This document shows positions 22,998 to 33,891 of a DNA stretch of 64,000 nucleotides, in pieces. The stretch is from the NCBI GenBank assembly GCA_002221725.1, contig NJFT01000086.1:62001-126000 (forward strand). Reading direction: 5' to 3'. Positions within the stretch are counted from its first letter, which is position 1. The number at the start of each line of letters is the position of its first letter. The notes under the pieces were generated by a model. That model worked only from the letters and a program-made list of their open reading frames with translations. It did not search any database and was not told the DNA's origin. The position numbers and the translations under genes are program-made. This stretch comes from Scedosporium boydii (lineage: Eukaryota > Ascomycota > Sordariomycetes > Microascales > Microascaceae).

Positions 22998-25958
22998 ATG
23001 TGCACCACCGATGTTTGCACTTTCATCCGTGCCGACGGCACCTATTATAAAACCCGTAAAGTCCATCGCTGCGTCGCTTACCGTAGAGGCATCCCCTGCG
23101 AACCCGTCACCTTCAAACATCCTGTTTCTACTGATCCCGGCCCCCATCGTGCATCATCGCGGGCAGCATCTACCAAGACACGTGTCCATCGACGGGAAGG
23201 GAGGGTCAGCAGTCAAAAGCAGGACGACCCGCAGGTCTCTGATCCGACTCGCTCATCGATGCAATCTCACTCCCCGATCGACGACGCAGCCTCTTCCGAT
23301 GATAGTCATATAAATGGTCGCCTATTCAACATTGGATCAGATTCTGACTCCGATGCAGATCGCCAGGATAACCTACGAAGTACAGGTCCAGGCGGGCCTG
23401 CTGAAGCAGATAGGGAGCGTATTTTCGTTTTCGAGGATGTGAGCGAGTCTGGCCCTACGGATGGTAAAGTAGAGAGTATCCTGCAACCTGATGGTTATGA
23501 GAGCGCCAAGTCCGAGGAGCCCAGCAGAACCGGAGATGCGGGAGAAGACGGCTTGCGCGAGAAGCTCAGAAATTTAGAAGCTGGCGGCTTTTCGAGCGAC
23601 GATTATGACATCGACGAAGCGGAGCTTCGCGAATTTATCCGATGGAAACGAGAACTTAAAAGAAGAAATCGGATCCATCGTGGTTCGTACCTCGGCATGA
23701 GAACCATTAGTGAGACAGAGTTCTCAGACAACGAAGACTTGCCGTCATTCGCGACGGAGGGGAGGAATGACCTTGGGCACCGAAAAAAGATGAGAAAGAT
23801 TGAGAACGATAGTGACGACGAATCACTTCCTAAGCTAGAACCAACCGCAATATCGGATGTGGAGGGCGAGCCAGCAGACGCCCCAAACCCACAAGAACCG
23901 GCGTCGCAGTCTGAACTCCTCCCGGAAGCAACATCATCTTCGAACGTGGCGCTACCGGTTAACCTCGAAGTGACTTCCATGGGGGCCCCAGATGTCGAGG
24001 GTCTCCTTCACGTCGCCAACAGTGATGAGGATGAACTTGAGTCGGTTGTGTCCGCCATGCCTAGTCTGACAACGGCCAGCACTCTGTCCTCTTTTGCTAT
24101 CCCTGCAAATTTGATCGATACCGCCCCGGGCTGGGTTCTCGGATTACTCGTCAAGGATGAGGTTATGCGCAACTTGCTGGCGTCCACGTCAAGCAAAATA
24201 ACTCCAGACAAGTTTCAGAGAAACTTCCTGCGCCTATTCCGCTCGATGCTATCCGGTATCAAGGCGGATTCTAACATCGCAGACGGAGATCTCCGCACTG
24301 GTTTACGCTTTCTTCGGCATCAGTCACGGAACATTTCGAACCATATTTGCAAGGAGATCTTTGGGATAAAGGACGGAGAGGATTGGTCTGCTCTTTCTCG
24401 GATGCGGCCGGACAAATCGTGGCAAATGAAAAAGTACCTGGCTGAATATGGCCAGGCTGGGTACCCTGGCGACCATGCTCATCTGAACGAAGGAGAAATA
24501 TCCTCTGATAGCGATCTTGCCGGTGTCGATTCCCTGGGCATAGGCACGCTTACGCGGCAGATATTGGAAGTTATTATCCTCCAGTCCAGATCTTTTCTCG
24601 AGTTTCGGGAGAGGTATCAAAAGTTTCTCTTCCCTGACCTAGCCCGAGAAAATGCAGACAAAGGCAATGCAGAAACAGACAATACAGAAAATCATGATGC
24701 CGAGGAAAGTAAAATTAGCCCGAACGACCTGAACATCGAAGAACAACTAGAATCCAATCTGGGCATGCGGCAGTGGCTAGCCGCAGCGTACACGAATCTG
24801 GTCAGGATGTGTCACCACATTACACGACCGCGGGTGAAGCAGGGATATCGAAGACTTGAATGGATCTGCGTAAGTTGGGGAAGAAGACTGAAATTTTTTT
24901 TGACGGAACGCTCTTGACTAACAAGACGCTATTGAATAGGACTGTAGGGAAGAACTGTATGCAGACTTTCTCGAGTCTGACTCTGGGTCGCTCGAGCAGC
25001 TACGGCTACTTCTAGATTGCAAGAATGTCCAACCCAAAGGTTCCATAACTTCCACTCCTGGGAGCAGCACAGACACGACGCCATCAACCTCGCAGCCAGC
25101 GAGACGTCTACCCCGGCAGCCCGGTTCAACTTATCAACCAAGCAACGGCCGCGAAGTCAGCCACCAGCAAAACGACCGTTCGTCAAATAACCACCCCAAT
25201 CAGCGTTTGCACGCCGAGATTTCTGACAATATCCGTCGGCCTGGTCAGCCGCAGACGAGATTTCTTGAGCTCTGTGTGAACACTGGCGAGTTTCAGCGAC
25301 ACCTCGGAGAGATCAATATCACGGACGTGGAGACCGACTCTCAGCTATTCGACCGTGTGAGGGAGAAATATCTGGAATTGAGAAGCTTTCGGGCCAAGTA
25401 CTTTCTTCTCAAGCCCGTTGACGTCCATTTCGTCCAGGTGTGTCTCCCATTCTTTTACCCTTTTCTGCGACTACCTTTATTAACCTGGACTCGCAGTTCT
25501 CTCTTGAAGACAGATATCGCGTCGGAATACTCGACAAACCAATGGCCATACCCACCGAAGAAGAAATGCTGTCTGAGGGTTATGGCTATCACCCCTGCCC
25601 GATGAAGCCACCTCCGATTCCGGCCCACATCTTCTTACACTATTTATCACACGAGAAAGGCGCCCATAAGAGGTTAATATGGGGCAGGCGCATCCCGCAG
25701 AAACTCCACAAAAGCATTCTCGAAACGTACCGGACCGACGGGCTTATTTTGGGCTGGGGCGTTCACATTATAGAGGGATTGGACAGGTTCAGGGCACTCA
25801 TCGCCACGCTAGCGATCCTTTTCGTGAGTGGCGTCATAGGGATCTCGTGGGCGCTAGCGCGTGCCGATGTGCAGGGTGGTGTTGGGATCGGGGCTTGGCT
25901 CACCAGCGTGCAAGCCGTCGTGCTCATGATGGTTTTGACGAAGTGGAACGAGCTCTGA
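22998..25958 (+). CDS. Large acidic conserved fungal protein with C-terminal membrane segments
   Basis: Three exons, 22998..24869, 24940..25437 and 25497..25958, give about 943 residues; both introns (70 and 59 bases) are phase 0. The start ATG 22998 follows an in-frame GTG. The N-terminus is short and cysteine-containing (MCTTDVCTF, HRCVAYRRGIPC), then a long low-complexity acidic and Ser-rich region. The C-terminal exon holds a block common in fungal hypothetical proteins: YHPCPMKPPPIPAHIFLHYL, then LGWGVHIIEG and two hydrophobic segments (about the last 75 residues) with ADVQGGVGIGAWLTSVQ. I recognise the C-terminal block but know no function for it. A membrane-anchored role is inferred from the two helices. 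Confidence 0.7.
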
Positions 25959-26329
25959 AAGTAGAAACCCGACAGCGCATTATGAGCGGGGAAAAGCATG
26001 GCGGTCTCGCAGTCCAGTGCCTCTTCCTCAGCCAGTCCTTGCCTCTTCTGACGGGTCCCGCCGCCAAAGAGGCTGGATCGTGGCATGGTCCCCTTCCGAA
26101 ATCGGCCTCGGCTCGCCCAGGCTTTTGCTTGTCCGGTTGTTGGTGCTCGGCATAGGAACCGATTCCCCAACTATCCAACTACTTAGGAACGGTGAACAGA
26201 CTTGATAAAACCCTAAAATTATACTTATACTATGAGTAGAGAAGCCAAGTAAGTTGACGTCAAGTCGATTTATCTATCAGTATTAGTCCTGAATCGAAAT
26301 AAGGCTCCTTCTATTTGGCCTTCTCTTGT

Positions 26330-26680
26330 CTACTTTTTAAGCAGTTCACTCTTAACAACCTTCTCTTTAAGCGCAGTGGCCGCAATGCGTATCTGGCCTA
26401 ATAAGGTGGGACAGCTCCATCTACCTCGTAAATGTGCTTCTCGCCAATACGTCGCTCTTTGTCCAGGTGTGGCTCTCTCCCCCTGTTTGCGATTTTTGTC
26501 GTTGTGCAGTTTCTCTGGTGATGTGCCGCTCTGCAAGATCACGACTTGCTTGTTCACTCCGGTTCTTCCGAACTTTCCAGCCTTGAATCCTTCCGATGGA
26601 TTTGTCCAGGCACCCTCGACAAGGAGCGTCAAGGCCCTTTTTCTCGGGTCATAAAACCACTCTGATGACCTCAAGACCAT
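26330..26680 (-). CDS. Small hypothetical protein, doubtful
   Basis: A 116-codon ORF with an ATG at 26680. Its composition is protein-like (EWFYDPRKRALTLLVEGA, FGRTGVNKQVVILQSGTS, YWREAHLRGRWSCP) rather than random, and it could be the last exon of a small gene. No domain is recognised and the opposite strand is also partly open. Confidence 0.3.
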   Translation of the reverse strand: MVLRSSEWFYDPRKRALTLLVEGAWTNPSEGFKAGKFGRTGVNKQVVILQSGTSPEKLHNDKNRKQGERATPGQRATYWREAHLRGRWSCPTLLGQIRIAATALKEKVVKSELLKK

Positions 26681-26983
26681 CCTCTCTCATGTCAGCTCAT
26701 AGCAATCTCCTCTAACAGGGGCCTCGAGTGGAACAACGAACGATGGTTTGCAGTTCGGCTGAAAGGGGGTTTACTTCGCAGGATAATAGCTGGTCCACAT
26801 AATGCATGAAGATATTCTCTGGTGATAGTCAATAAAAGCCCTCACCGGCATCGCCCCAACAGGTGGAGGTGTACTCGGTAAGACTAGAAACTCCCGCGGG
26901 TCGCTTTTCCTTCTAAGGAATCGTGGGACCTTACGGGCATGAGATGTTCCAGCCATCAAGCATTTGGGGGAGCTGCTCTCGTG

Positions 26984-26989
26984 TATAAA
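26984..26989 (+). promoter_or_regulatory. TATA box of the small secreted protein gene
   Basis: TATAAA 125 bases before the ATG at 27114, in a pyrimidine-rich stretch with CT-rich sequence between box and start, as in well-expressed fungal promoters. Confidence 0.5.
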
Positions 26990-27113
26990 ATGGATGTTGT
27001 TTGCCAGTCAAGTCCCCTTTCCCATATCTCCCGACTACTCTCATCGTAGCCACCGTCATCATTATTATTATAACCAGTCTAGTCCCGCAGAGACAATCCG
27101 AACATTTGACAAA

Positions 27114-27600
27114 ATGAAGTTCTCTGCTGCCATTTTCGGTCTCATTTCCCTCCTTGGCCTCACACAGGCACAACTTACAGATTGGGATCACGATGGCCTT
27201 CCAGATGGTACTTACCTCCCAGCCTGCACTGTGAGACAATACCCTTGACCCCCACATCTGTCCTGCATTTTTGTCCCAGATACTAATCTCGAAATCGCAC
27301 TAGGTTTACTGTTTCATTTCGCTCCTCCAGAGTAACATGGAACCGCTGTTGACCTGCACAGAGTCAAACATGTATCGTTGCTTCTGCAAGAGCGCGTCCC
27401 TGCCTGTGCTCTATAAGCAGTGCGTGTGCGACAGCTGCCCGGACGCTGCGACCAAGCAGGCCGCCCTCCAATTTGGCCTGGATACTTGCGCAAGTGAGTA
27501 GCTCTTGATGGATGTTTGTTTTTCTACAAGTTATCAGAGCAAGCTAACATTCTACCTAGTTAATGATGCCTATATCGACTGGCTTGGCAACACTCGCTGA
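27114..27600 (+). CDS. Small secreted cysteine-rich protein (CFEM-like)
   Basis: Three exons, 27114..27230, 27304..27493 and 27560..27600, encode 115 residues. The first 19 or so form a signal peptide (MKFSAAIFGLISLLGLTQA). The mature protein of about 95 residues has nine cysteines in a pattern close to CFEM domains (PACTVYC, LLTCTES, YRCFCKSA, QCVCDSCPD, LDTC). Introns are 73 and 66 bases with matching phases. A TATA box lies 125 bases upstream. Such proteins include effectors and haem or iron-binding surface proteins. There is no C-terminal hydrophobic tail, so it is probably free rather than GPI-anchored. Confidence 0.75.
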
Positions 27601-29827
27601 GCGGAGGTCCTACCTGACATTGGTTAAAACTGGCTACGGCTCCCTTGCCAAGCTTGGCAGGTCAAGGAATGTCTGAAAATCCAACCATGGGTTGGTGCTC
27701 CTCTGTAATTAAGACCTTAGTTCAGCTTTGACGGAGGATGAAAGGCCCAAAGCAGTCCCGCAGGTTTCCCTGACTGCCATGCGTATGTGGAGTGATTTGG
27801 CTTTGCGTCCTTAGCGGTAACGTGAGATTCTATTCTTCTGCTTGTCCAAGTATGCAACGGCTCCGAGTCAAATTAGGTTAAGATGTGCAATAGCTTTCGG
27901 TTCTGGTTAAACTGTGTGCGGATCCAGGCCTCATGGTTGTAGAGCTGAATACCCATAGCTGGTGGCTTTCAGTCGAATTACTGAACAAGTGACGAGCAGG
28001 GGAAGCAGGGGGGAGAAGCGTGGGTTGTATGCGGGAGACAAGAAGGCGGGAGCGTGGAGGCGGAATTATTTTCCGCTGTCTGCCAAGGAATCCTTTCACC
28101 CACCCCATCCGCCTCTTTGACGGAACGGACCGCTGGTTATTTGTGCTGTGCATAATGGGTTGTTTGCCCAGAGTTCCCCCAGCGGATCATATCTAGATCT
28201 CTTTCCCCTCTTGGCGGAAGAGGGAAAAATGTGAACTGGCTAGTAATATGTGACCCCGTGTCCTGGTTTTTGAGCTCACGCGAAGCGATTTATTGTCATC
28301 CTTCACAAACGCCGAACACGCAAAATACGAAGGAGCTTGACTCGAGGAGTATGACTCGTGTCCCCAGGCATGGGGTCTTGCAGCTGGAATCCACGGCCGG
28401 GGCTGTTTCCTTTTGTGGTAAAGTGAGTCGGCCCGGTTCTCGAGTGGCGCTCGTTCAGCAGGAGAAAAGGATCAGGATGGAGGCGAGAGTGCAGGGTTAA
28501 TGTGATGCATGCATGCCTGTTTTATCAATCTGATTGATTAGATTGATAAGATGGTCCTGGCCAGGCATCGCTTGCTCTCACAGGGGCGGAGTGAGTGGGG
28601 AATTTTGTATGAGGTTGTAAAGAAGAGACTGAGAAGGATTGGCCCTTATTTGAGCGGGCGCTTAGGCTCGACTCGACGATCCCGATCGTTGGACTGATTT
28701 CTTGGACCGCCCGCTTGGAATGAGGAAATCCCGGTTCGAGGCTGTCGATTGCCGGGAACTTTGATTTGGACATCTATATGTTCGATGTCTCCCGGGTGAA
28801 TCCCTTGAGCAATTTATTCCACAAATTTCCGCTTTGGTGCGTCATGAGCTCATGATGAGCGCTCTGTGCTCGAGTTGGCTTGCTCATTAGCCCACATCCG
28901 CTCCTTTCCGCGAGGGCCAGAAAAGTATTTGATCTTACAGTACAGTAGACTTCAGGTTCATCCTCCAGATTCAGTGTGGAATCTTTTTAGCTTCTTTTGA
29001 AAAAGCGCTGGTAAATTCTCTGTGGATGGACATTGATCGTCCGCAGGTGTGAACCTCCCTACAGTACCACAGCCAATATTGCCGGCCATCATATCAATCA
29101 CAAGTTATGGCCCCGTTGGATATATTCAAAGACTTGCATCGGCTGTCGCAATTCTAGCCAATACTGGTGGGGCTACCCATTCACGGATCTGCATGCATTC
29201 CGGCCTTGACTGGACGTTCCTGTACCTGGCCTGGTCGGGGAAAAGGCGTAACTAATTGGAGCTCGTCCATCTGGGCCGATAAGCGGACATCTTATGCCTG
29301 TCGACTATTAGAGCAAGCTTCAAGGCCGGGCTTTGCTGTATCGGGGCGATAGATTGACGGTTTTCGGAGATTCAGCATGGATGGCCTCAATTCTACGATT
29401 ACCTTAGAATTAGCTCTATGAAAGCAGGGCTTCGAGTCAGATCAGCAGGCGTCGAAGTCGCGTCTTGGAATTTTGTATAGCTCTACCACGGTAGAAAAGG
29501 GGCGACGTGTGCCGGATTTGATTGATCGCTGTGATGCTTTTAGTACATAAGAACCCAGGCCATTTTGGGTGGCCGAGGAGGAAAATGCCCATGGTTTCTC
29601 ACTGCTCCGCAACTTCGCGCCTTGGTGGACAGGCACAGCCACCCTGTAAGTTGGTCTCTCTTCGCCAATCGAATTCCAACATACTCATCAGGGCTGCACA
29701 TCTTTCGATTTCTCTGATGTTGGCTGCCAGATGTGGTTAGAAAAAAGAACCCTCGTGCTGCCCAAGCTCCACGCCAGAACATACTGCGCTCTTCCTTCCT
29801 TCTGCTTCAACCTTTCGCAAAACGGTG
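27601..29827. other. 2.2-kb region without a supported gene
   Basis: Many short ORFs on both strands, none with recognisable similarity. It contains the inverted repeat at 28522..28549. The last few hundred bases are the promoter of the NACHT gene that starts at 29828. Confidence 0.4.
28522..28549. repeat. Perfect inverted repeat, 10-bp arms, 8-base loop
   Basis: Arms ttatcaatct (28522..28531) and agattgataa (28540..28549) flank gattgatt. The loop repeats the GATT motif of the arms. It could be a hairpin or a binding site for a dimeric regulator; there is no gene within 1 kb. Confidence 0.8.
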
Positions 29828-32800
29828 ATGGAGCCTCTCACAGCGCTGGGTCTCACGGGCAACATTGTCCAATTCGTTGACTTTGCCTGCAGATTGTTCG
29901 AGGGTGCCAGGACGATTTACAAATCGGCGTCCAGCTCCAGCGACGAATATGCCGTCCCCCACGTCATCGCGACCGATCTCAGCCGCCTCTCGGGCGAAAT
30001 TATGGTTTCCCCCGATCATCCTGAAGGCCTGCGGTGTCTGGCGGCCGAGGCAGAAAGCATCAGCCGGGAACTTCTGGGAGCTTTGCAAAAGTTAAAACTG
30101 CAGGGACAGAAGACGAAATGGAAAAGCTTCATTGTTGCGTTGAAGGAGGCGTGGAACCGTGACAAGGTGAATGAGATAGCTGGCAGGTTATCTGCCCTCC
30201 AGAGCCAACTGAATATGCACATTCAACTTATGGTTAGGTAAAGCTTTCGGAATTCCCTAAAGACTAATTGGGTTGGCCCTGAGCTCACAATGCGTCTTCT
30301 CGACAGGACCGAAATATCCAAGATCTCGAACAGCATTAAGAATCTAGAGCTGAACGACGCGAGACTCAATTTGAAGATGCACGCAAACATAATATCAGCA
30401 ACGCAGTCCGAAACCACTCTTAGAAAGACGGTTCAGCCGGAAAATATGGAAAATAAGAATGCGCTTCCCATCGCCTCGACGGAGAGTGACTTCAAGATCG
30501 GGGACAAAGAGTGGCTAAAAACTGTCGAGACGCAGCTCGACAAGTTGAATCACGAAGTTTCGACCATGCAACAAGATCAGCAGCTGCTGCTAAGTCTCTG
30601 GTTCGATAGCATAACCATGCGTAGGGACAACCTCCCACAGGCTCACAGAAACACCTTTTCCTGGATTTTCAAGGGATCTTTGCCGGACGAGTCGCAAGAA
30701 ATCCACTTCTCCAATTGGTTGCAAAACGAAAACGGGACGTTCTGGATCAGAGGAAAAGCCGGCTCGGGGAAGTCGATGCTCATGAAGTTCCTAATCAGTC
30801 GTCCCCAAACAGATAGGCTTCTCAAAACCTGGGCGGGCGATCAAGATCTGATCACTGCTGAATTCTTCTTCTGGAGCTCGGGTACGGCACTGCAAAAGTC
30901 GCAAATAGGCTTGCTCAGGTCTTTACTCTTTGAAATTTTGCGCCAATGTCCCGAATTGCTGTCCCACGTCCGCACCGCTCGAGCGCAATTCAAGAACCGA
31001 GCGAATCCTCATGGTTTCCGCTCCAAAGAGGAATACTCCCCGCGGCCTATGGATCATTATTTTGATGATATCTCTGCGTGGAACCGTGAGGAATTACTTT
31101 GGGCATACCAATGCCTCATCCAGCATAAGGTATCGGCGAAGTTCTGCTTCTTCATCGACGGTCTTGATGAGTTCAAGGCAGAACGTGACCAAGATCATCG
31201 CGATCTTGTGAAAACCCTACGGGCACTTGCCACATTGCCGCATATCAAACTTTGCTTGTCAAGCAGGCCCTGGATAGAGTTTGCTGATGCGTTCGGAACC
31301 AATACGCAGCGGGTCTTGCAGTTAGAGGACCTCACAAAAGGAGACATACACCAGTACGTCTCTGACAAGTTGACGGAGCACGATCAGTATAAAAAATTGT
31401 CGCAAACCAACTCGGGGTACTCCGATCTTATTAATGAAGTTGTCCGAAAAGCGCAGGGAGTCTTCCTTTGGGTGTTCCTTGTTGTTCGTGATCTCCTTGA
31501 TGGCCTCACGTATAACGACACCATCAAGACCATGCACCTGCGACTTAACCAGTTCCCCGAAGATCTCGAGAGCTACTTCCAGCTCATGATTGACTCGATA
31601 CCCAAGTTCTACCGCAAGCAAACCTCCCAGACTTTCCGAATTGCTCTATCCAGGGAAGAGCCGTTACTGCTGCTAACGTACGCCTTTGTTGACGATGTCG
31701 AGGAAGATCCAAGTCTCGGGTTTGTGGAAACCGACTTGGAGCTCTCATCGTCCGTCATTGCAGACAAATTTGATACGATGCGGCGACGTCTAGACGGGAG
31801 ATGCAAGGGATTGGTGGAAGTCGTCAAATACAGATATGCCCAGAACGACCTGGACCGCTACAGGGTTGACTTCCTCCACAGGACAGTTCGAGGCTATTTG
31901 CTTCGTTCTGAAGGCGTTCGGAGCTTCATACTGGAAGAGTCGGGGTCAGATGGGCAACTCTGGATAAGAACCTGCCATGCAGCAGTTCTCACTCTGAGAG
32001 CCCTTTCTGCCATCCAACGCAATGCCCCGCGGTCGCAGGAAATCTGGGATGAGATATTCAACTTTGCCTATTTGGTGTCCCAGGAATGTACCGATCCAGC
32101 TGCTGTGGACCTTATTCTGGGCCATGCGGAGAAAATATCGGTACAGGACATGGATTTCATGGACCGCCTTAGCCTGGCATGCGAGTATGGGCTTTCGCGT
32201 TATGTAAAACGTATGATGTCGGATCGATACGATGGTGACTGCTTGTTGGCGGCGTCGAAACGTCACACTGCTGATAGCATTATCTCCCACGCTTTAACGC
32301 CCAATCGAATATCAGGAGAACTCTCTACTGATCTCGTTAGCTATCTCCTCAGTATTGGAGTTAACCCACACAAACAATGGGACTCTCCCGGACCTCCAAT
32401 GACATACGAGGAGCAGGAGGGCTACGGGACTACCGTTACCTGGAATGTAGATGGTGGAGCGGAAACCACATTCACGACGTTTCTGGACAAAATAGGAAAA
32501 GGCAAAATATCAACAACGCAAAAGGGGGTCTTGGAGGTGACGAGATTGCTTCTTTCTAAGCTGTCCAATCTTGACCAACCTTATCCAAACGTTGCGACAG
32601 ATGAAAATGTCACGGTTAGGTCTATTATCATGCGTTACTTCACTCAATCCCAGGTTTCGTGGCTGCTTGGGTCACACTCGCTGGGGAGGAACTATGGGGC
32701 CTCGGTGCGGAGTTGGGAACAGGGCAGAAGACGTAATAGGAATGCAGAACTAGCACGGGGGAGACATCGTAAGGAGAAGACAATTGGAGAGAGACATCAG

Positions 32801-32878
32801 GAGGAAGAGAAAATGTGGGAGAGGTATCGGAAACGGAGGGGTTGGAAGGAAACCAGCCCATGTCGAACGCGATCTTGA
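29828..32878 (+). CDS. NACHT STAND NTPase with fungal N-terminal domain
   Basis: Two exons, 29828..30237 and 30307..32878, joined by a 69-base phase-2 intron, give 993 residues without a break. The N-terminus MEPLTALGLTGNIVQFVDFA is the standard start of fungal NACHT proteins. A coiled-coil-like stretch leads to the NACHT domain: P-loop GKAGSGKS (near residue 285), FFFWSSGTALQKSQIGLLRSL, Walker B FCFFIDGLDE, and SSRPW. The middle part (about 450-800) resembles the region after NACHT in such proteins, but no WD or ankyrin repeats follow. The tail is unusually basic (RRRNRN, RGRHRKEK). Related proteins act in heterokaryon incompatibility and anti-parasite cell death. The other NACHT gene in the window is frameshifted. 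Confidence 0.85.
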
Positions 32879-33233
32879 GTTACTTTGGAGCAATACCGCG
32901 AGCAACTTCAAGGGCAATAAAGGGACCCTCCGTGGGGCAATTCTCGGTCTGCTCAGTTCCCATTTTGTTGGAAGAGGTGAGAAAGCCTTGTAGACCTATA
33001 ATAGCTGCTTTATGTCATAAAATACTCGGTGCTCACGGTAATTTGCTTTGTGCGAGCAGAACTCTGGGAAAGCTAGTTTAGAAGTTAACTTCGGGTGACC
33101 GAAACGGTACTCTAAAACTTCACACTCCGAAACAACCATTATGAGGAATCCGGGATCTTCCCAACCGAACCTCAAACTTCCTGCCACGGCCCCGATCATA
33201 CCGAGACATCAAAAAAAAGAAGTCGAGACTGAC

Positions 33234-33238
33234 AAAAA
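33234..33238 (-). terminator. Pol III T-run after 5S gene copy 1
   Basis: Five T residues on the minus strand just beyond the 3' end of the 5S gene at 33241. Confidence 0.6.
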
Positions 33239-33240
33239 GA

Positions 33241-33359
33241 ACATACAACATCAGGGATTCGCTGGTCGTCACCGACCCAACTACTAGTCTGACGCTTCGC
33301 AGCTTGTGTTCAGGGGAGCGGACGGGACCCTCAATTGTCTGCGAGCTATGGCCGTATGT
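33241..33359 (-). rRNA. 5S ribosomal RNA gene, divergent copy 1
   Basis: A 119-base sequence that reads, on the minus strand, from ACATACGGCC to GTTGTATGT, so both ends pair as stem I. The second half contains AGTAGTTGGGTCGGTGACGA and CCAGCGAATCCC, which match ascomycete 5S rRNA. The middle (AACACAAGCTGCGAAGCGTC) differs from the second copy, where AGTTAAGC is kept. A TATA-like TTTTATAA lies about 25-32 bases upstream (33384..33391), where Neurospora 5S genes carry theirs, and a T run follows the 3' end. It may be a functional variant or a pseudogene. Confidence 0.75.
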
Positions 33360-33383
33360 ACTTGTATGAGTTGTTAGAGCACC

Positions 33384-33391
33384 TTATAAAA
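33384..33391 (-). promoter_or_regulatory. TATA-like element upstream of 5S copy 1
   Basis: TTTTATAA on the minus strand at about -25 to -32 from the 5S start at 33359. Filamentous ascomycete 5S genes use such an upstream TATA element together with internal boxes. Confidence 0.5.
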
Positions 33392-33436
33392 GAGGCGGGA
33401 AAAAGGGAAATGAAAAAGTCGTCGCGAAACGGGACC

Positions 33437-33443
33437 AAAAAAA
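33437..33443 (-). terminator. Pol III T-run after 5S gene copy 2
   Basis: Seven T residues on the minus strand just beyond the 3' end of the 5S gene at 33445. Confidence 0.65.
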
Positions 33444-33444
33444 G

Positions 33445-33563
33445 ACATACAGCACCGGGGATTCGCTGGTCGTCACCGACCCAACTACTGATCCGGCGCT
33501 CTGGAGCTTAACTAGGCGAGAGCGGACGGGATCGCGTGTTTTCTCTAGGCTATGGTCGTATGT
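33445..33563 (-). rRNA. 5S ribosomal RNA gene, copy 2
   Basis: Also 119 bases, same strand, ending 85 bases upstream of copy 1. It reads ACATACGACCATAG at the 5' end, ATCCCGTCCGCTC, AGTTAAGC, then AGTAGTTGGGTCGGTGACGA and CCAGCGAATCCC to GCTGTATGT. The ends pair, the C-box region is intact and a T7 terminator follows directly. This copy looks functional. Confidence 0.85.
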
Positions 33564-33891
33564 GGTATGCCTCTTCCCGCAAGCGCTATTTGAATGGTGA
33601 GGGTCATAAGGAAGCGGAAGAGATGGGAACCGCACTACTCTTCGAACTTCATTGCGCTTCGAAGTACGGATCTAGTTATCATCACGGACTTGTGCCTGAA
33701 CGCATACGCCTCCGCGGAGTATTACATTCAGAAAGAACTGCATTTGGGTAAGGCAAAGGTCAACTCAATAATAATCCATTCCCAGAAACCCACTACGGCT
33801 CGATCCATTCTCCGTTCCTTGCCCCTATTTCCCCAGAATTCGGTAGGCGATGAGGCTGAGGGCTTACTACTCATCACCACACACAATGGAT

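Larger units (their letters stand above)
25959..27113. other. Intergenic with one doubtful small ORF
   Basis: About 1.15 kb. It contains the doubtful leftward ORF 26330..26680 (listed separately) and, near its right end, the TATA box of the small secreted protein gene. Confidence 0.4.
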
